A DNA stretch of 21,287 bases from a bacterium (GTDB lineage: Bacteria; Sumerlaeota; Sumerlaeia; MVZB01), in NCBI GenBank assembly GCA_023480605.1, contig JAMCWS010000080.1:1-21287 (forward strand), given 5' to 3'. The notes under the pieces were generated by a model, which made no database searches, had not been told where the DNA came from, and saw nothing but the letters and a program-made list of their open reading frames with translations. The position numbers and the translations under genes were made by a program. Positions within the stretch are counted from its first letter, which is position 1; each line of letters opens with the position of its first letter. This document shows, one piece after another, positions 7,940 to 14,648 of the stretch.

Positions 7940-8043
7940 GGCGTACCGGCGCGGCTTGGACGTTGCACGGGCGCGCCGGCGGGCGTTATGATACCGACGC
8001 TCCCCGGCATGGTGAGCGACCGATCCGATCATGGACGCCTCGG

Positions 8044-8982
8044 ATGACACGCCTGTCGATTTCCCCGCCGATTCGCCGCGCCGCTTTCTGGGCGGGGCTG
8101 GTCATTTACGCCGCGGCCTCCGGGGTGGGCGCCGGCGGTAACGGGGCACAGGGAGGCGGCGACGGGCCGCCCCTCCATTCGGCCGCCGCGCCGGCGAAAA
8201 CGATCCACCGAATTCTATTGGTTAATCGACCGGATATTTACGCCACGCCCGCCTGGGACGCGGCCCGCCACCCAACCGACTGGACCGCGGGACGCCGTCT
8301 GCAAATGGCTGAATCCCCCCCCGGAGCGCCCGCCGCTTGGATCCGGCTGGCCGGAAGCTCTTCGAAGGGCTGGCTGCCGGCCGTTTGGCTCGCTCCGGAG
8401 CCCCAGGCGATCGATCCGGACTCGACGGCGGCGATTGGGTCGATCATGATCGATGCGCGCCACGGCCTGCCGCCCGAATATGCTCCCGACGACCTTGTGC
8501 CGGTCGGCCCCGGCTGCGACGACGAGGTGGATTATCGGCTGCGGAAGGCGGCGGCGAAGGCACTGGCCTCGATGATCGAGGCCGCCCGCCGCGACGGCGT
8601 TCGGCTCCTCGTCGTTTCGGCCTACCGGCCGTGGGCCCGCCAGCAGATCTTATACGAGCGGCGTGTCCGGCAGGATCCGGCGCAGAACACCATCGCCATG
8701 CCGGGCCACAGCGAGCACCAATTGGGCACGGCCGTCGACCTGACCGACGGCGTCGAGGAACACCTGTTGCGCGAGAGCTTCGGCGACTCGCCCGCCGGTC
8801 GCTGGCTGCGCGAAAAAGCGTGGATTTACGGCTTCGCCGTCAGTTTCACCCGCCACAACCACGCGCAAACGGGCATCGCTCCCGAACCGTGGCATTACCG
8901 CTATTGGGGGATCGCCCGCGCACGGTCGCGGCATCTGGCCGCTTTGGGCGAGTCGCCCGCCGCCCGATCCGGCGGCCGCTGA
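8044..8982 (+). CDS. Secreted M15 (VanY-like) D-alanyl-D-alanine carboxypeptidase
   Basis: 312 residues from ATG 8044; the frame is open to 7963, but 8044 places a signal peptide at the N-terminus (RR at 11-12, hydrophobic run to about residue 28). Residues about 55-117 contain W and G positions reminiscent of a small SH3-like domain (GWLPAVWL), which is tentative. The C-terminal half is the zinc peptidase: SAYR (192-195), the zinc motif S-x-H-x-x-G-x-A-x-D as SEHQLGTAVD (223-232, ligands His225 and Asp232), and EPWHYRYWG (catalytic Glu281, zinc ligand His284). All catalytic residues are present, so activity on D-Ala-D-Ala peptide stems is likely. No van resistance genes are nearby, which favours a housekeeping wall-remodelling role. 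No clear ribosome binding site is visible. Confidence 0.87.
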   Translation: MTRLSISPPIRRAAFWAGLVIYAAASGVGAGGNGAQGGGDGPPLHSAAAPAKTIHRILLVNRPDIYATPAWDAARHPTDWTAGRRLQMAESPPGAPAAWIRLAGSSSKGWLPAVWLAPEPQAIDPDSTAAIGSIMIDARHGLPPEYAPDDLVPVGPGCDDEVDYRLRKAAAKALASMIEAARRDGVRLLVVSAYRPWARQQILYERRVRQDPAQNTIAMPGHSEHQLGTAVDLTDGVEEHLLRESFGDSPAGRWLREKAWIYGFAVSFTRHNHAQTGIAPEPWHYRYWGIARARSRHLAALGESPAARSGGR

Positions 8983-9029
8983 GAGGGGGGCGCCGAAGGG
9001 GGTCGAAATCCCGCCGCGTCCTCGATCGA

Positions 9030-9058
9030 TATCCGTACTTTTCCGGATCTATCCGTAC
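9030..9058 (+). repeat. Direct repeat TATCCGTAC, two copies 20 bases apart
   Basis: Identical 9-mers at 9030-9038 and 9050-9058, about two helical turns start to start. This spacing is common for binding sites of dimeric regulators. TACCGG also occurs twice (9062-9067, 9087-9092). The pair lies just upstream of -10-like sequences. Confidence 0.5.
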
Positions 9059-9093
9059 AAATACCGGTAGTCTATTTTCCGCATTATACCGGA

Positions 9094-9124
9094 TTGCGCC
9101 GCAGGCGTCGGTTTGCGTTATACT
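9094..9124 (+). promoter_or_regulatory. Weak candidate promoter for the leader and receiver gene
   Basis: TATACT at 9119-9124 matches the -10 consensus at 5 of 6 positions. The only -35-like hexamer is TTGCGC at 9094, matching at 3 positions with a 19-base spacer. An activator bound at the upstream direct repeats could compensate; that is inference. Confidence 0.3.
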
Positions 9125-9191
9125 CAATTTCGTAACAGTTGCCTGAACCGAGCGCGGGATGCTTGGTGACGGGAGACTCGGGGGGAATGGA

Positions 9192-9235
9192 AGGGTTCGG
9201 GCGAAGTGCCGGGGAGGGTGCTTCGTCCGGACCTT
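9192..9235 (+). ncRNA. Strong hairpin in the leader of the receiver gene
   Basis: Left arm AGGGTTCGGGCGAAG (9192-9206) pairs with right arm CTTCGTCCGGACCTT (9221-9235) over 15 positions, three of them G-U, with a 14-base loop. The wobbles work only if the plus strand is transcribed; the minus-strand RNA would have three A-C mismatches. There is no U-run after it, so it is not a standard terminator. The loop carries a GGA. Confidence 0.5.
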
Positions 9236-9375
9236 ATCCTGGGGGCGCGTGACACATCTGAGATTCCGTGAGTTTACCGAGAGCCGATAATCACCTTCCA
9301 CGGATCGGCAAGTGGAATCGTTAAAATATTGTAATACCCGCGAGCCTCAAGGGGGGAGGGAGCAGACTGTCGATC

Positions 9376-9744
9376 ATGGAATCCCCGGGGATGACGCAAC
9401 GCCGTGTGCTTGTGATGCATGAAGAACCTGCCGTCTGCGCGTATCTGAAAGACCTGCTAAAATACTTCGGTTACGAAGTGGACTGCGTCCTGAGCTGCAA
9501 AGCCGCCATTGAACGTCTGCCGGTCCAGACCTACGACGTATTGCTGCTCGACACGGCCATGAGCGACGGCAACGGAACGCGGATCATCACGTGGCTGAAG
9601 GAACACGTGCGTCGGGATCGCGTGATCCTGATGAACGATCCGCTAAAACACTCCAAATGGATGGATCTGGGCGAGGCCTCGACGCTCACCAAACCCGTTC
9701 AGCCGTCCGATCTCAAGCGCATTCTACAAATGGCCGCCTGCTGA
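9376..9744 (+). CDS. Single-domain response regulator (receiver) with atypical acidic pocket
   Basis: 122 residues, only a CheY-like receiver domain with no output domain. Strand 1 reads VLVMHEEP (11-18); relatives have V-D-D-E-P, so the two magnesium-binding aspartates are His15 and Glu16. The phosphoacceptor position is kept (Asp59 in VLLLDTAM) and so is the switch lysine (Lys106 in LTKP), while the Thr/Ser position in strand 4 is Asn87 (VILMND). I infer weak or unconventional phosphorylation. Two starts are possible, 9376 and 9391; both keep the whole domain. A purine-rich tract at 9350-9364 may serve as ribosome binding site. No kinase is adjacent. Confidence 0.83.
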   Translation: MESPGMTQRRVLVMHEEPAVCAYLKDLLKYFGYEVDCVLSCKAAIERLPVQTYDVLLLDTAMSDGNGTRIITWLKEHVRRDRVILMNDPLKHSKWMDLGEASTLTKPVQPSDLKRILQMAAC

Positions 9745-9931
9745 AACGTGGCCGCCGCTCCGGAATCTCGTTCCCGTCGTCGCCGACGCTCCTGCGCGGC
9801 AGTCGTCGCGGGCGGGTGCACTAACATTCATTCAATGGTTAAGGTCGTGGGGCTTCCTGCCGAAGAGAGTGGGGACCGGCCGCGCAGCGGCGGTCGCCGG
9901 AGCGGAATTCATGCATTAGGCAGGAGCGCCG

Positions 9932-10348
9932 ATGGACATCCTGAATATGTTCACCAATTATTTAAGAAACGCCCGTGCGGTTCGGGGAAGCGAACGACGT
10001 TCCGCCGCTTCCACGGCCGACGACTATCAGATGATCCGGATACGAATCGCCGGGATGGGCCTGTCCGTCGTGGCCAGGCTCCCGCTCGACGAACCGGCGC
10101 GCAATGAATTCGACCTGCTCGCCAAGGGATTGCTGCAGGTGGCCCGCCAGCCGCTGAGCGAACTCGCCTGGGATCAACGCGAGGCGCTCGAGCACCTGGC
10201 CCGTCTGGCCGAGGAGCAGGCCCGCGCGGCCAGTCCCGCGCCGGCGCTGACCACACTTGCTCAACCGCCCTCAGGCGCGGACCGGATCGGCCTATCCGCC
10301 GCGCCGTCCCCCGTCGGCCCGATCAACCTTCGCCCGGCCTGTTCGTAA
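9932..10348 (+). CDS. Small protein of unknown function
   Basis: 138 residues. I do not recognise a family. AGGAG lies 6 bases before ATG 9932, which supports translation. The sequence shows a basic N-terminus (about residues 9-25), a short beta-like stretch YQMIRIRIAG followed by LSVVARLPL (residues 32-52), a helical stretch rich in Leu, Ala and Glu (about 57-100), then a Pro/Ala/Ser-rich, probably disordered tail. No signal peptide, membrane segment or cysteine motif is visible apart from a Cys near the end. It follows the receiver gene by 187 bases and converges with the PPIase gene, so a link to either is unproven. Confidence 0.6.
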   Translation: MDILNMFTNYLRNARAVRGSERRSAASTADDYQMIRIRIAGMGLSVVARLPLDEPARNEFDLLAKGLLQVARQPLSELAWDQREALEHLARLAEEQARAASPAPALTTLAQPPSGADRIGLSAAPSPVGPINLRPACS

Positions 10349-10443
10349 CGGATCCTCGCTCACCGCGCCCGTAAAACACCCGTCCGCGGCCGGTGGAAGA
10401 GGACTTTTGCACCCGCCGGCGTCGTTGCGGCCGCGACACCGCA

Positions 10444-11556
10444 TCATCCTTTTCCACCCGCCTGCGGCGGCGTGGTCTTGATGCCCATCAGTTCGATTTC
10501 GTAGATCAGCCAGGAATTGGGCGGTATGTTCATATACTCCTTGTTGCCGTAACCCAGGTGAGGGGGCACGATCAGGCTGCGCGGAAAGCCGACTTTCATG
10601 GCGCCGAGCGCCTCGCGCCAGGCGGGGATTTCCGTCTTGTATTGAAATTCGGCCGGCGGGACGCCGTAGGAACCGAGAATGCCGAAGCCATTCAGCATCC
10701 GGCCGACGAAGTGGGCCTGAATCGTGTCGTCGGGACCCGGAATCGGGCCGTTGCCCTCGCGCATGACGATATACATCAGGCCCGAAGGCGTCTTGGTGAT
10801 TTTTTGGTGGGTCTGCGTTTCGTAGAGGCGGACGACGCTCGGAACGATGGCATCCTGGTTGCCGCTGTCCTTAAGAGCGCTGTAATCGCGGAAGGCCTTG
10901 ATTTCCTCGTCGGCGGCTTTTTGCGCCGCCGCTTCGGCGAAGCCGTCAAGCACCTGGACCGTCTGGATCACCACCGGTTCGATCGGCACGTCCTCGTATC
11001 CCTTATACCCGCGCGTGGCGACATCCTTGATCTTATCGACTGTTTCCATCCCTTCGATCACCTTGCCGAAGACCGCGTAACCGGCCCCGTCATTGGGCTG
11101 GTCGAGCATGTCGTTGTCCCGGAGATTGATGAAAAATTCGCAGGTGGCCGAATCGGGCTTCTGGGGCAGGCGGGCCATGGCGATCGTGCCGCGCTTGTTG
11201 AACAGGCCGTTGCGCCATTCGTTGAGGATTGGTTCCTTCATCCCCTCACGGTTGTTTTTCATGTCCGCTTTCATGCCGCCGCCCTGAATCATGAAACCGG
11301 GAATGACCCGGTGAAAGATCAAGCCGTCGTAGAAACCGGACTTGGCGTAGGCGATGAAATTCAGGACCGTCACCGGCGCCTTTTCGGCGTCCAGTTCGAG
11401 CGTGATGGCTCCCAGGGACGTTTCGAGCCGAATCCTGGGATGAAGGGTGGGCGCGTCGGCGCCGGCGGGCGCCGGCGGCGCCGACGACGCCGATGCCGGC
11501 AGACTCATGGCCAGCGCCAGGGCAACGAAAAGTTTCAGGCTGCGGTTCATCATCAT
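10444..11556 (-). CDS. Exported dual-domain peptidyl-prolyl isomerase: cyclophilin + FKBP
   Basis: 370 residues from ATG 11556, preceded by GAGAGG with a 6-base gap; ATG 11571 is an alternative. A Sec signal (SLKLFVALALAMSLPASASS) leads a periplasmic protein. Residues about 41-210 are a cyclophilin: GLIFHRVIPGFMIQGG with active-site Arg83, Phe88 and Gln91, RGTIAMAR, DSATCEFFIN (a Glu where most have Gln) and VFGKVIEGM. After a charged helical linker (about 211-270), residues about 272-362 are an FKBP: DTIQAHFVGRMLNG, EALGAMKVG, VPPHLGYG, NIPPNSWLIYEIELMGI. In the FKBP part the usual F-D-S-S is ILGS, so its binding-site Asp is missing. Both domains catalyse prolyl cis-trans isomerisation, presumably as a periplasmic chaperone. 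Single gene, flanked by converging and diverging neighbours. Confidence 0.9.
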   Translation of the reverse strand: MMMNRSLKLFVALALAMSLPASASSAPPAPAGADAPTLHPRIRLETSLGAITLELDAEKAPVTVLNFIAYAKSGFYDGLIFHRVIPGFMIQGGGMKADMKNNREGMKEPILNEWRNGLFNKRGTIAMARLPQKPDSATCEFFINLRDNDMLDQPNDGAGYAVFGKVIEGMETVDKIKDVATRGYKGYEDVPIEPVVIQTVQVLDGFAEAAAQKAADEEIKAFRDYSALKDSGNQDAIVPSVVRLYETQTHQKITKTPSGLMYIVMREGNGPIPGPDDTIQAHFVGRMLNGFGILGSYGVPPAEFQYKTEIPAWREALGAMKVGFPRSLIVPPHLGYGNKEYMNIPPNSWLIYEIELMGIKTTPPQAGGKG

Positions 11557-11593
11557 ACGAATCCTCTCCATCGTGTTAACCTCATGGGCAGGA

Positions 11594-11605
11594 TGTGAAA
11601 TCACA
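11594..11605. repeat. Short inverted repeat upstream of the PPIase gene
   Basis: TGTGA and TCACA separated by two bases, about 38 bases upstream of ATG 11556. The half-sites resemble those of CRP, but CRP sites have a 6-base spacer, so it is not a CRP site as written. It could be an operator for another regulator. Confidence 0.25.
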
Positions 11606-11830
11606 ATTTCGCGGCGGGGTCCCGGGCCTTGCCCGGCTGGCAATATCCGCCTCCCCCGACCGTCGGCCCGGGGAGGCCGCCGCCGTGTCATTGTCCAACA
11701 AGAACGGAGGCAAATGCAAATGCGTTGAGCGATGGTCCAGGATATGCGTGATCTTTCGTGATATGAGCGATATTCATGTTATCCCGCGTTTCGGGGGGCT
11801 GCCGGGACCGGGATTCGCCTTTTTTGGGGG

Positions 11831-11858
11831 TTGCATCCGTGCCGTAATGGCATATAAA
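11831..11858 (+). promoter_or_regulatory. Putative promoter for the receiver-kinase gene
   Basis: TTGCAT (11831-11836) and TATAAA (11853-11858, 5 of 6 matches) with a 16-base spacer, about 67 bases before ATG 11925. It supports that start over longer versions of the frame, which would run through the promoter. Confidence 0.4.
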
Positions 11859-11924
11859 CTATTCGCAATTCCGGGTGTTAATTCATTCGAAACAGTCGGT
11901 TCAGCCGGATTCAGAGCCAGGGAC

Positions 11925-13022
11925 ATGCGCGATAAAAAAGTTCTCATCATCGACGACGAAAAACGAATGGCTGATTCCCTGCGCGACCTGCTGGCCGCGG
12001 CCGGTTACCAGGTCATGGCCGTCTACAGCGGCCAGGACGGCATCGAGGCCGTCAAACGGACCAATTACCACGTGGTGGTGACCGACCTGCGCATGCGGGG
12101 AATCGACGGCATGGACGTGCTGCGTTACATGCACGAGCACTTTCCGCGCAGCCTGATCATCGTCATCACCGGCCACGCCACCACCGAATCGGCCATCGAG
12201 GCCGTCCATTACCAGGTGTTCGACTACCTGCGTAAACCTTTCGACTTCGACCTGTTCCGCATGGCGATCGAGAAAGCCTTTCAGAAACTGGAAACCGACC
12301 AGTTGCGCGAAGACACCGCGGCGATGTTCACCCACGATATCAAGATTCCGCTGACGTCCATCATCGGCTTTGCCTCGATGCTCTACGACCGCGAGAGGCG
12401 GGCGTTTCATCCACGCGCGCGCGAGTTCGCCGAGACGAACCAGGCCAATGACCAGAAAATCCTGGCCTTGATCGAAAACTACCTGACCACGTGCCGGATC
12501 GAGGCCGGAACGCTGAAGATATTGCGGATGCCGGTCGATCTGCCCCAGACGATCCGCGACGTGATCGAATCGTCGATGCCGGAGGCTTCGCGGCGACAAT
12601 GCGCGATCGAAGCGGAAATCGACGCGCGGATCGGCACCATCGATCTGGACGAGCCGCTCATCTACCGGGCCATCAGCAACCTGCTTAACAACTCGATCAA
12701 GTATGGCAGCGGCCGGGAGGCCATTCGCCTGCGCGCTTACCGCATCGACGCCCAGGCCTCGCCGTTGCGCGTCGACACGACCTGCATCGACTTTCTCAAC
12801 CAGGTGCAGGACGCCGCGGAAGTGAATTTGTCGGACGTTTTTCAGCGTTATAAGCGCGCCCATGTACGCCCCGGCGTCGAGGGGTCGGGCATCGGTTTGT
12901 ATGTCGTTCAGGCCATCGTCCAGGCCCACGAAGGCAAAGTGACGGCCGAGTTCGTCAGCGACAATACGGTCCGGTTCGCCATGTTCCTGCCCTGCGTGGT
13001 GGAAAAGGCCAATGTCCTCTGA
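11925..13022 (+). CDS. Receiver domain fused to histidine-kinase-like module
   Basis: 365 residues. The receiver (1-122) is canonical: Asp10 and Asp11 in IIDDE, phosphoacceptor Asp54 in VVTDLRM, Thr82 in ITGHA, Lys104 in LRKPF. Next comes a DHp helix pair with H-box MFTHDIKIPLTS (His137) and a catalytic ATPase region with N-box ISNLLNNSIKYG (250-261, Asn256) and G2 box EGSGIGLYVVQA (319-330). Between them, where the G1 box D-x-G-x-G should be, the sequence reads DTTCIDFLNQVQDAAEVNLS, with no such motif. I infer altered ATP binding. No membrane segments, so cytoplasmic. Start ATG 11925 is the last one that preserves the DDE strand; its ribosome binding site is poor. The end overlaps the next gene by 11 bases, which suggests translational coupling. 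Confidence 0.85.
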   Translation: MRDKKVLIIDDEKRMADSLRDLLAAAGYQVMAVYSGQDGIEAVKRTNYHVVVTDLRMRGIDGMDVLRYMHEHFPRSLIIVITGHATTESAIEAVHYQVFDYLRKPFDFDLFRMAIEKAFQKLETDQLREDTAAMFTHDIKIPLTSIIGFASMLYDRERRAFHPRAREFAETNQANDQKILALIENYLTTCRIEAGTLKILRMPVDLPQTIRDVIESSMPEASRRQCAIEAEIDARIGTIDLDEPLIYRAISNLLNNSIKYGSGREAIRLRAYRIDAQASPLRVDTTCIDFLNQVQDAAEVNLSDVFQRYKRAHVRPGVEGSGIGLYVVQAIVQAHEGKVTAEFVSDNTVRFAMFLPCVVEKANVL

Positions 13023-14304
13023 AACGGCGGGCGGCACTATCTGGGCGCGTCACGCCCTGGATCCAGCGCTGGGGGCGGTGGCGGGTCTGCTGATCGAATG
13101 GGACGGCGAGCGCCTGACGCGCGTCGAACGCGCCCCCCGTCCCCCGGCCGGCCTGGCGGCCGAAGCCGTCCACGGTCAGCACCTGCTGACGCCCGGCCTG
13201 CTCAACGCCCATTCCCATCTGGATTATTCTTTCCTGCGCGGCCTGCTTCCCCGTGGGCGGGGATTCGTGCCCTGGCTGCGCGCCATGATCGAGGCCCGGC
13301 GGCGTTTCGGGCCGTTCGACGACGAAACTCCCGCCGGCGCCGAAGCGACCGAAGCCGCCCGGCTGGCCGCGGCCGAGTTGCTTGCCGACGGCGTCACGGA
13401 AACGTGGGATGTCGCCTCCTATGGCCTGGCCCGACTGGCGCTGGCCCACAGCGGCCTGCGGGCGATTCACTTCGCCGAATTGATCGCCCCAGCGCCGGCG
13501 GACTGGGAAACGCGGTGGGCCGATTGGCGGAATGAATACGATTTACTGGAGCCGGCCGGGGGTGGTGCGTATCGCCTGGGCGTTGCGCCGCACACCGTTT
13601 ACACGGTGGTCCCGCCGGCTCTCAGCGAGGCCGCCCGCTGGGCCGCCCTCAGGCGATTGCCCTTGGCCATCCACCTGGCCGAGTCGCCCGACGAAAACGA
13701 GTTGCTGCTCGAGGGGCGGGGGGCGCTGGCCGACCTGCTGGCGACGGCCGGGGGCGCGCCGACCGGCGCCGGCGCGGCGGGGCGATCGGCCATCGAGCGG
13801 GCGGCCGATGCGGGCGCCCTCGGCCCCGCCACGCTGGCCATCCACTGCAACCTGCTCCGGCCGGGTGAGGCCGAGCGCCTGGCGGCCAGCGGCGCCCGCG
13901 TCGTTTTCTGCCCCGCCAGCCACCGATTTTTCGGCTACCCCCCTTACCCGCTGGGCGAGTATCGCCGCGCCGGGGTGCGCCTGGCCCTGGGCACCGACAG
14001 CCTGGCCAGCAACGACCGGCTCTCGATCCGGACCGAGGCGCGCATCCTGGCGTCGCTGGCGTCCGACTGGCCCCCGGCGGAAGTTTTGGGCTGCGCCACT
14101 GGCCACGGCCTGGGCGATTCGCCCCCTTACGGGCCACGGGGGCGCCTGGCTCCGGGTCTACCCGCCCAGTGGGCGCTCTGGCGCCTGCCCGAATCGCTGG
14201 GGACGACCTCGGCGGAGGCGTATCTGGCGGCCTGGCTGTCGCCCGAGGCGGCGCTGGATGCCAGCCATCCCGGAGGGGCAAAATCCCAACCGTCTCCGCC
14301 CTGA
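13012..14304 (+). CDS. Amidohydrolase (aminodeoxyfutalosine/adenosine-type deaminase-like)
   Basis: 430-residue metal-dependent hydrolase of the ATZ/TRZ, cytosine-deaminase-like group. Metal and catalytic residues in order: LNAHSHLD (His67, His69), PHTVYT (His194), IHLAES (His221 with Glu224 as proton shuttle), IHCN (His278) and ALGTDSLASN (Asp329). The stretch CPASHRFFGYPPYPL (300-314) before GTDSLAS recalls deaminases acting on adenosine-like substrates, such as aminodeoxyfutalosine deaminase (MqnX) of menaquinone synthesis; that narrower call is tentative because no mqn gene is in the window. Its ATG lies inside the 3' end of the receiver-kinase gene, so the two are probably expressed together. 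Confidence 0.85.
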   Translation: MSSETAGGTIWARHALDPALGAVAGLLIEWDGERLTRVERAPRPPAGLAAEAVHGQHLLTPGLLNAHSHLDYSFLRGLLPRGRGFVPWLRAMIEARRRFGPFDDETPAGAEATEAARLAAAELLADGVTETWDVASYGLARLALAHSGLRAIHFAELIAPAPADWETRWADWRNEYDLLEPAGGGAYRLGVAPHTVYTVVPPALSEAARWAALRRLPLAIHLAESPDENELLLEGRGALADLLATAGGAPTGAGAAGRSAIERAADAGALGPATLAIHCNLLRPGEAERLAASGARVVFCPASHRFFGYPPYPLGEYRRAGVRLALGTDSLASNDRLSIRTEARILASLASDWPPAEVLGCATGHGLGDSPPYGPRGRLAPGLPAQWALWRLPESLGTTSAEAYLAAWLSPEAALDASHPGGAKSQPSPP

Positions 14305-14309
14305 TTTGG

Positions 14310-14369
14310 CAGGCTTATGTATTGACACCTAAAATGGATTGGGCCTAAACTTGGTATGACGTAAGCCTG
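14310..14369. repeat. Inverted repeat enclosing a promoter-like sequence
   Basis: CAGGCTTATGT (14310-14320) and ACGTAAGCCTG (14359-14369) are complementary at 10 of 11 positions; the odd pair would be U-G in plus-strand RNA. The 38-base interior has TTGACA and two copies of CCTAAA 16 bases apart (14328, 14344). It could be an operator or the terminator stem of the amidohydrolase gene, though no U-run follows. Confidence 0.45.
14322..14351 (+). promoter_or_regulatory. Putative sigma-70 promoter for the pilus ATPase cluster
   Basis: TTGACA (14322-14327, perfect) and TAAACT (14346-14351, 4 of 6) with an 18-base spacer. It lies within an inverted repeat and would give a leader of nearly 300 bases before the first PilB gene. 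Confidence 0.4.
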
Positions 14370-14648
14370 GCGCTTGCAAGTCGTGGGCGAAAGATTGGAT
14401 AAGTCGTTTTTCTTCAAGGTCTTTCATCTTGTCGGCCCAGCGCGAAAACCAAGTGGTGTCGGTCCAGCACATCTCGAATTGTTCATCATCCAGAGAATGA
14501 CCAAAACACCGCGGGTAGACGACGGCAAGGACGGGTGCGGAAGGTGACGGGGCGCCCACTCGGCGTGTGTCAGTCCGCTGAACTTCGGGCTGGGCAGGCG
14601 GCGTCAATTGGCGGTGTCGCAAACCAGTGAGAAAAGAAAGTCCGAACC

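Larger units (their letters stand above)
8983..9375. other. 393-base intergenic region with repeats and hairpins
   Basis: No convincing gene is seen on either strand. The first 130 bases are relatively AT-rich and hold a 9-base direct repeat and -10-like sequences (TATACC at 9085, TATACT at 9119). The second part holds a 15-pair hairpin at 9192-9235, a 6-pair hairpin at 9296-9317 and a purine-rich tract just before the receiver gene start. It reads as a promoter plus structured 5' leader for the gene at 9376. Confidence 0.6.
11557..11924. other. Divergent intergenic region between the PPIase and the sensor-kinase gene
   Basis: No supported gene. It contains a 12-base inverted repeat (TGTGA-AA-TCACA, 11594-11605) just upstream of the PPIase start, a CCGGGC-CTT-GCCCGG hairpin near 11633, a GGAGG followed by a four-codon reading frame at 11714-11728, and a promoter-like pair at 11831-11858 facing the kinase gene. 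Confidence 0.5.
14305..14648. other. 344-base intergenic region ahead of the pilus ATPase cluster
   Basis: Less GC-rich than its surroundings. It holds an 11-base inverted repeat (14310-14369) enclosing a promoter-like pair. I see no convincing plus-strand gene. On the minus strand a frame stopping at 14329 contains a hydrophilic, protein-like stretch with about half of third positions G or C, unlike neighbouring genes; I could not identify it. Confidence 0.5.

Noticed and set aside
8044..8982. M15 peptidase as a vancomycin-resistance VanY/VanX
   Set aside because: No vanH, vanA-type ligase or vanRS genes nearby; the protein is better described as a secreted wall carboxypeptidase.
11714..11728. 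Four-codon frame (M-Q-M-R) after GGAGG, a possible leader peptide
   Set aside because: It is not in frame with the kinase gene and lies upstream of the likely promoter at 11831. No attenuator structure was found, so a regulatory leader peptide is not supported.
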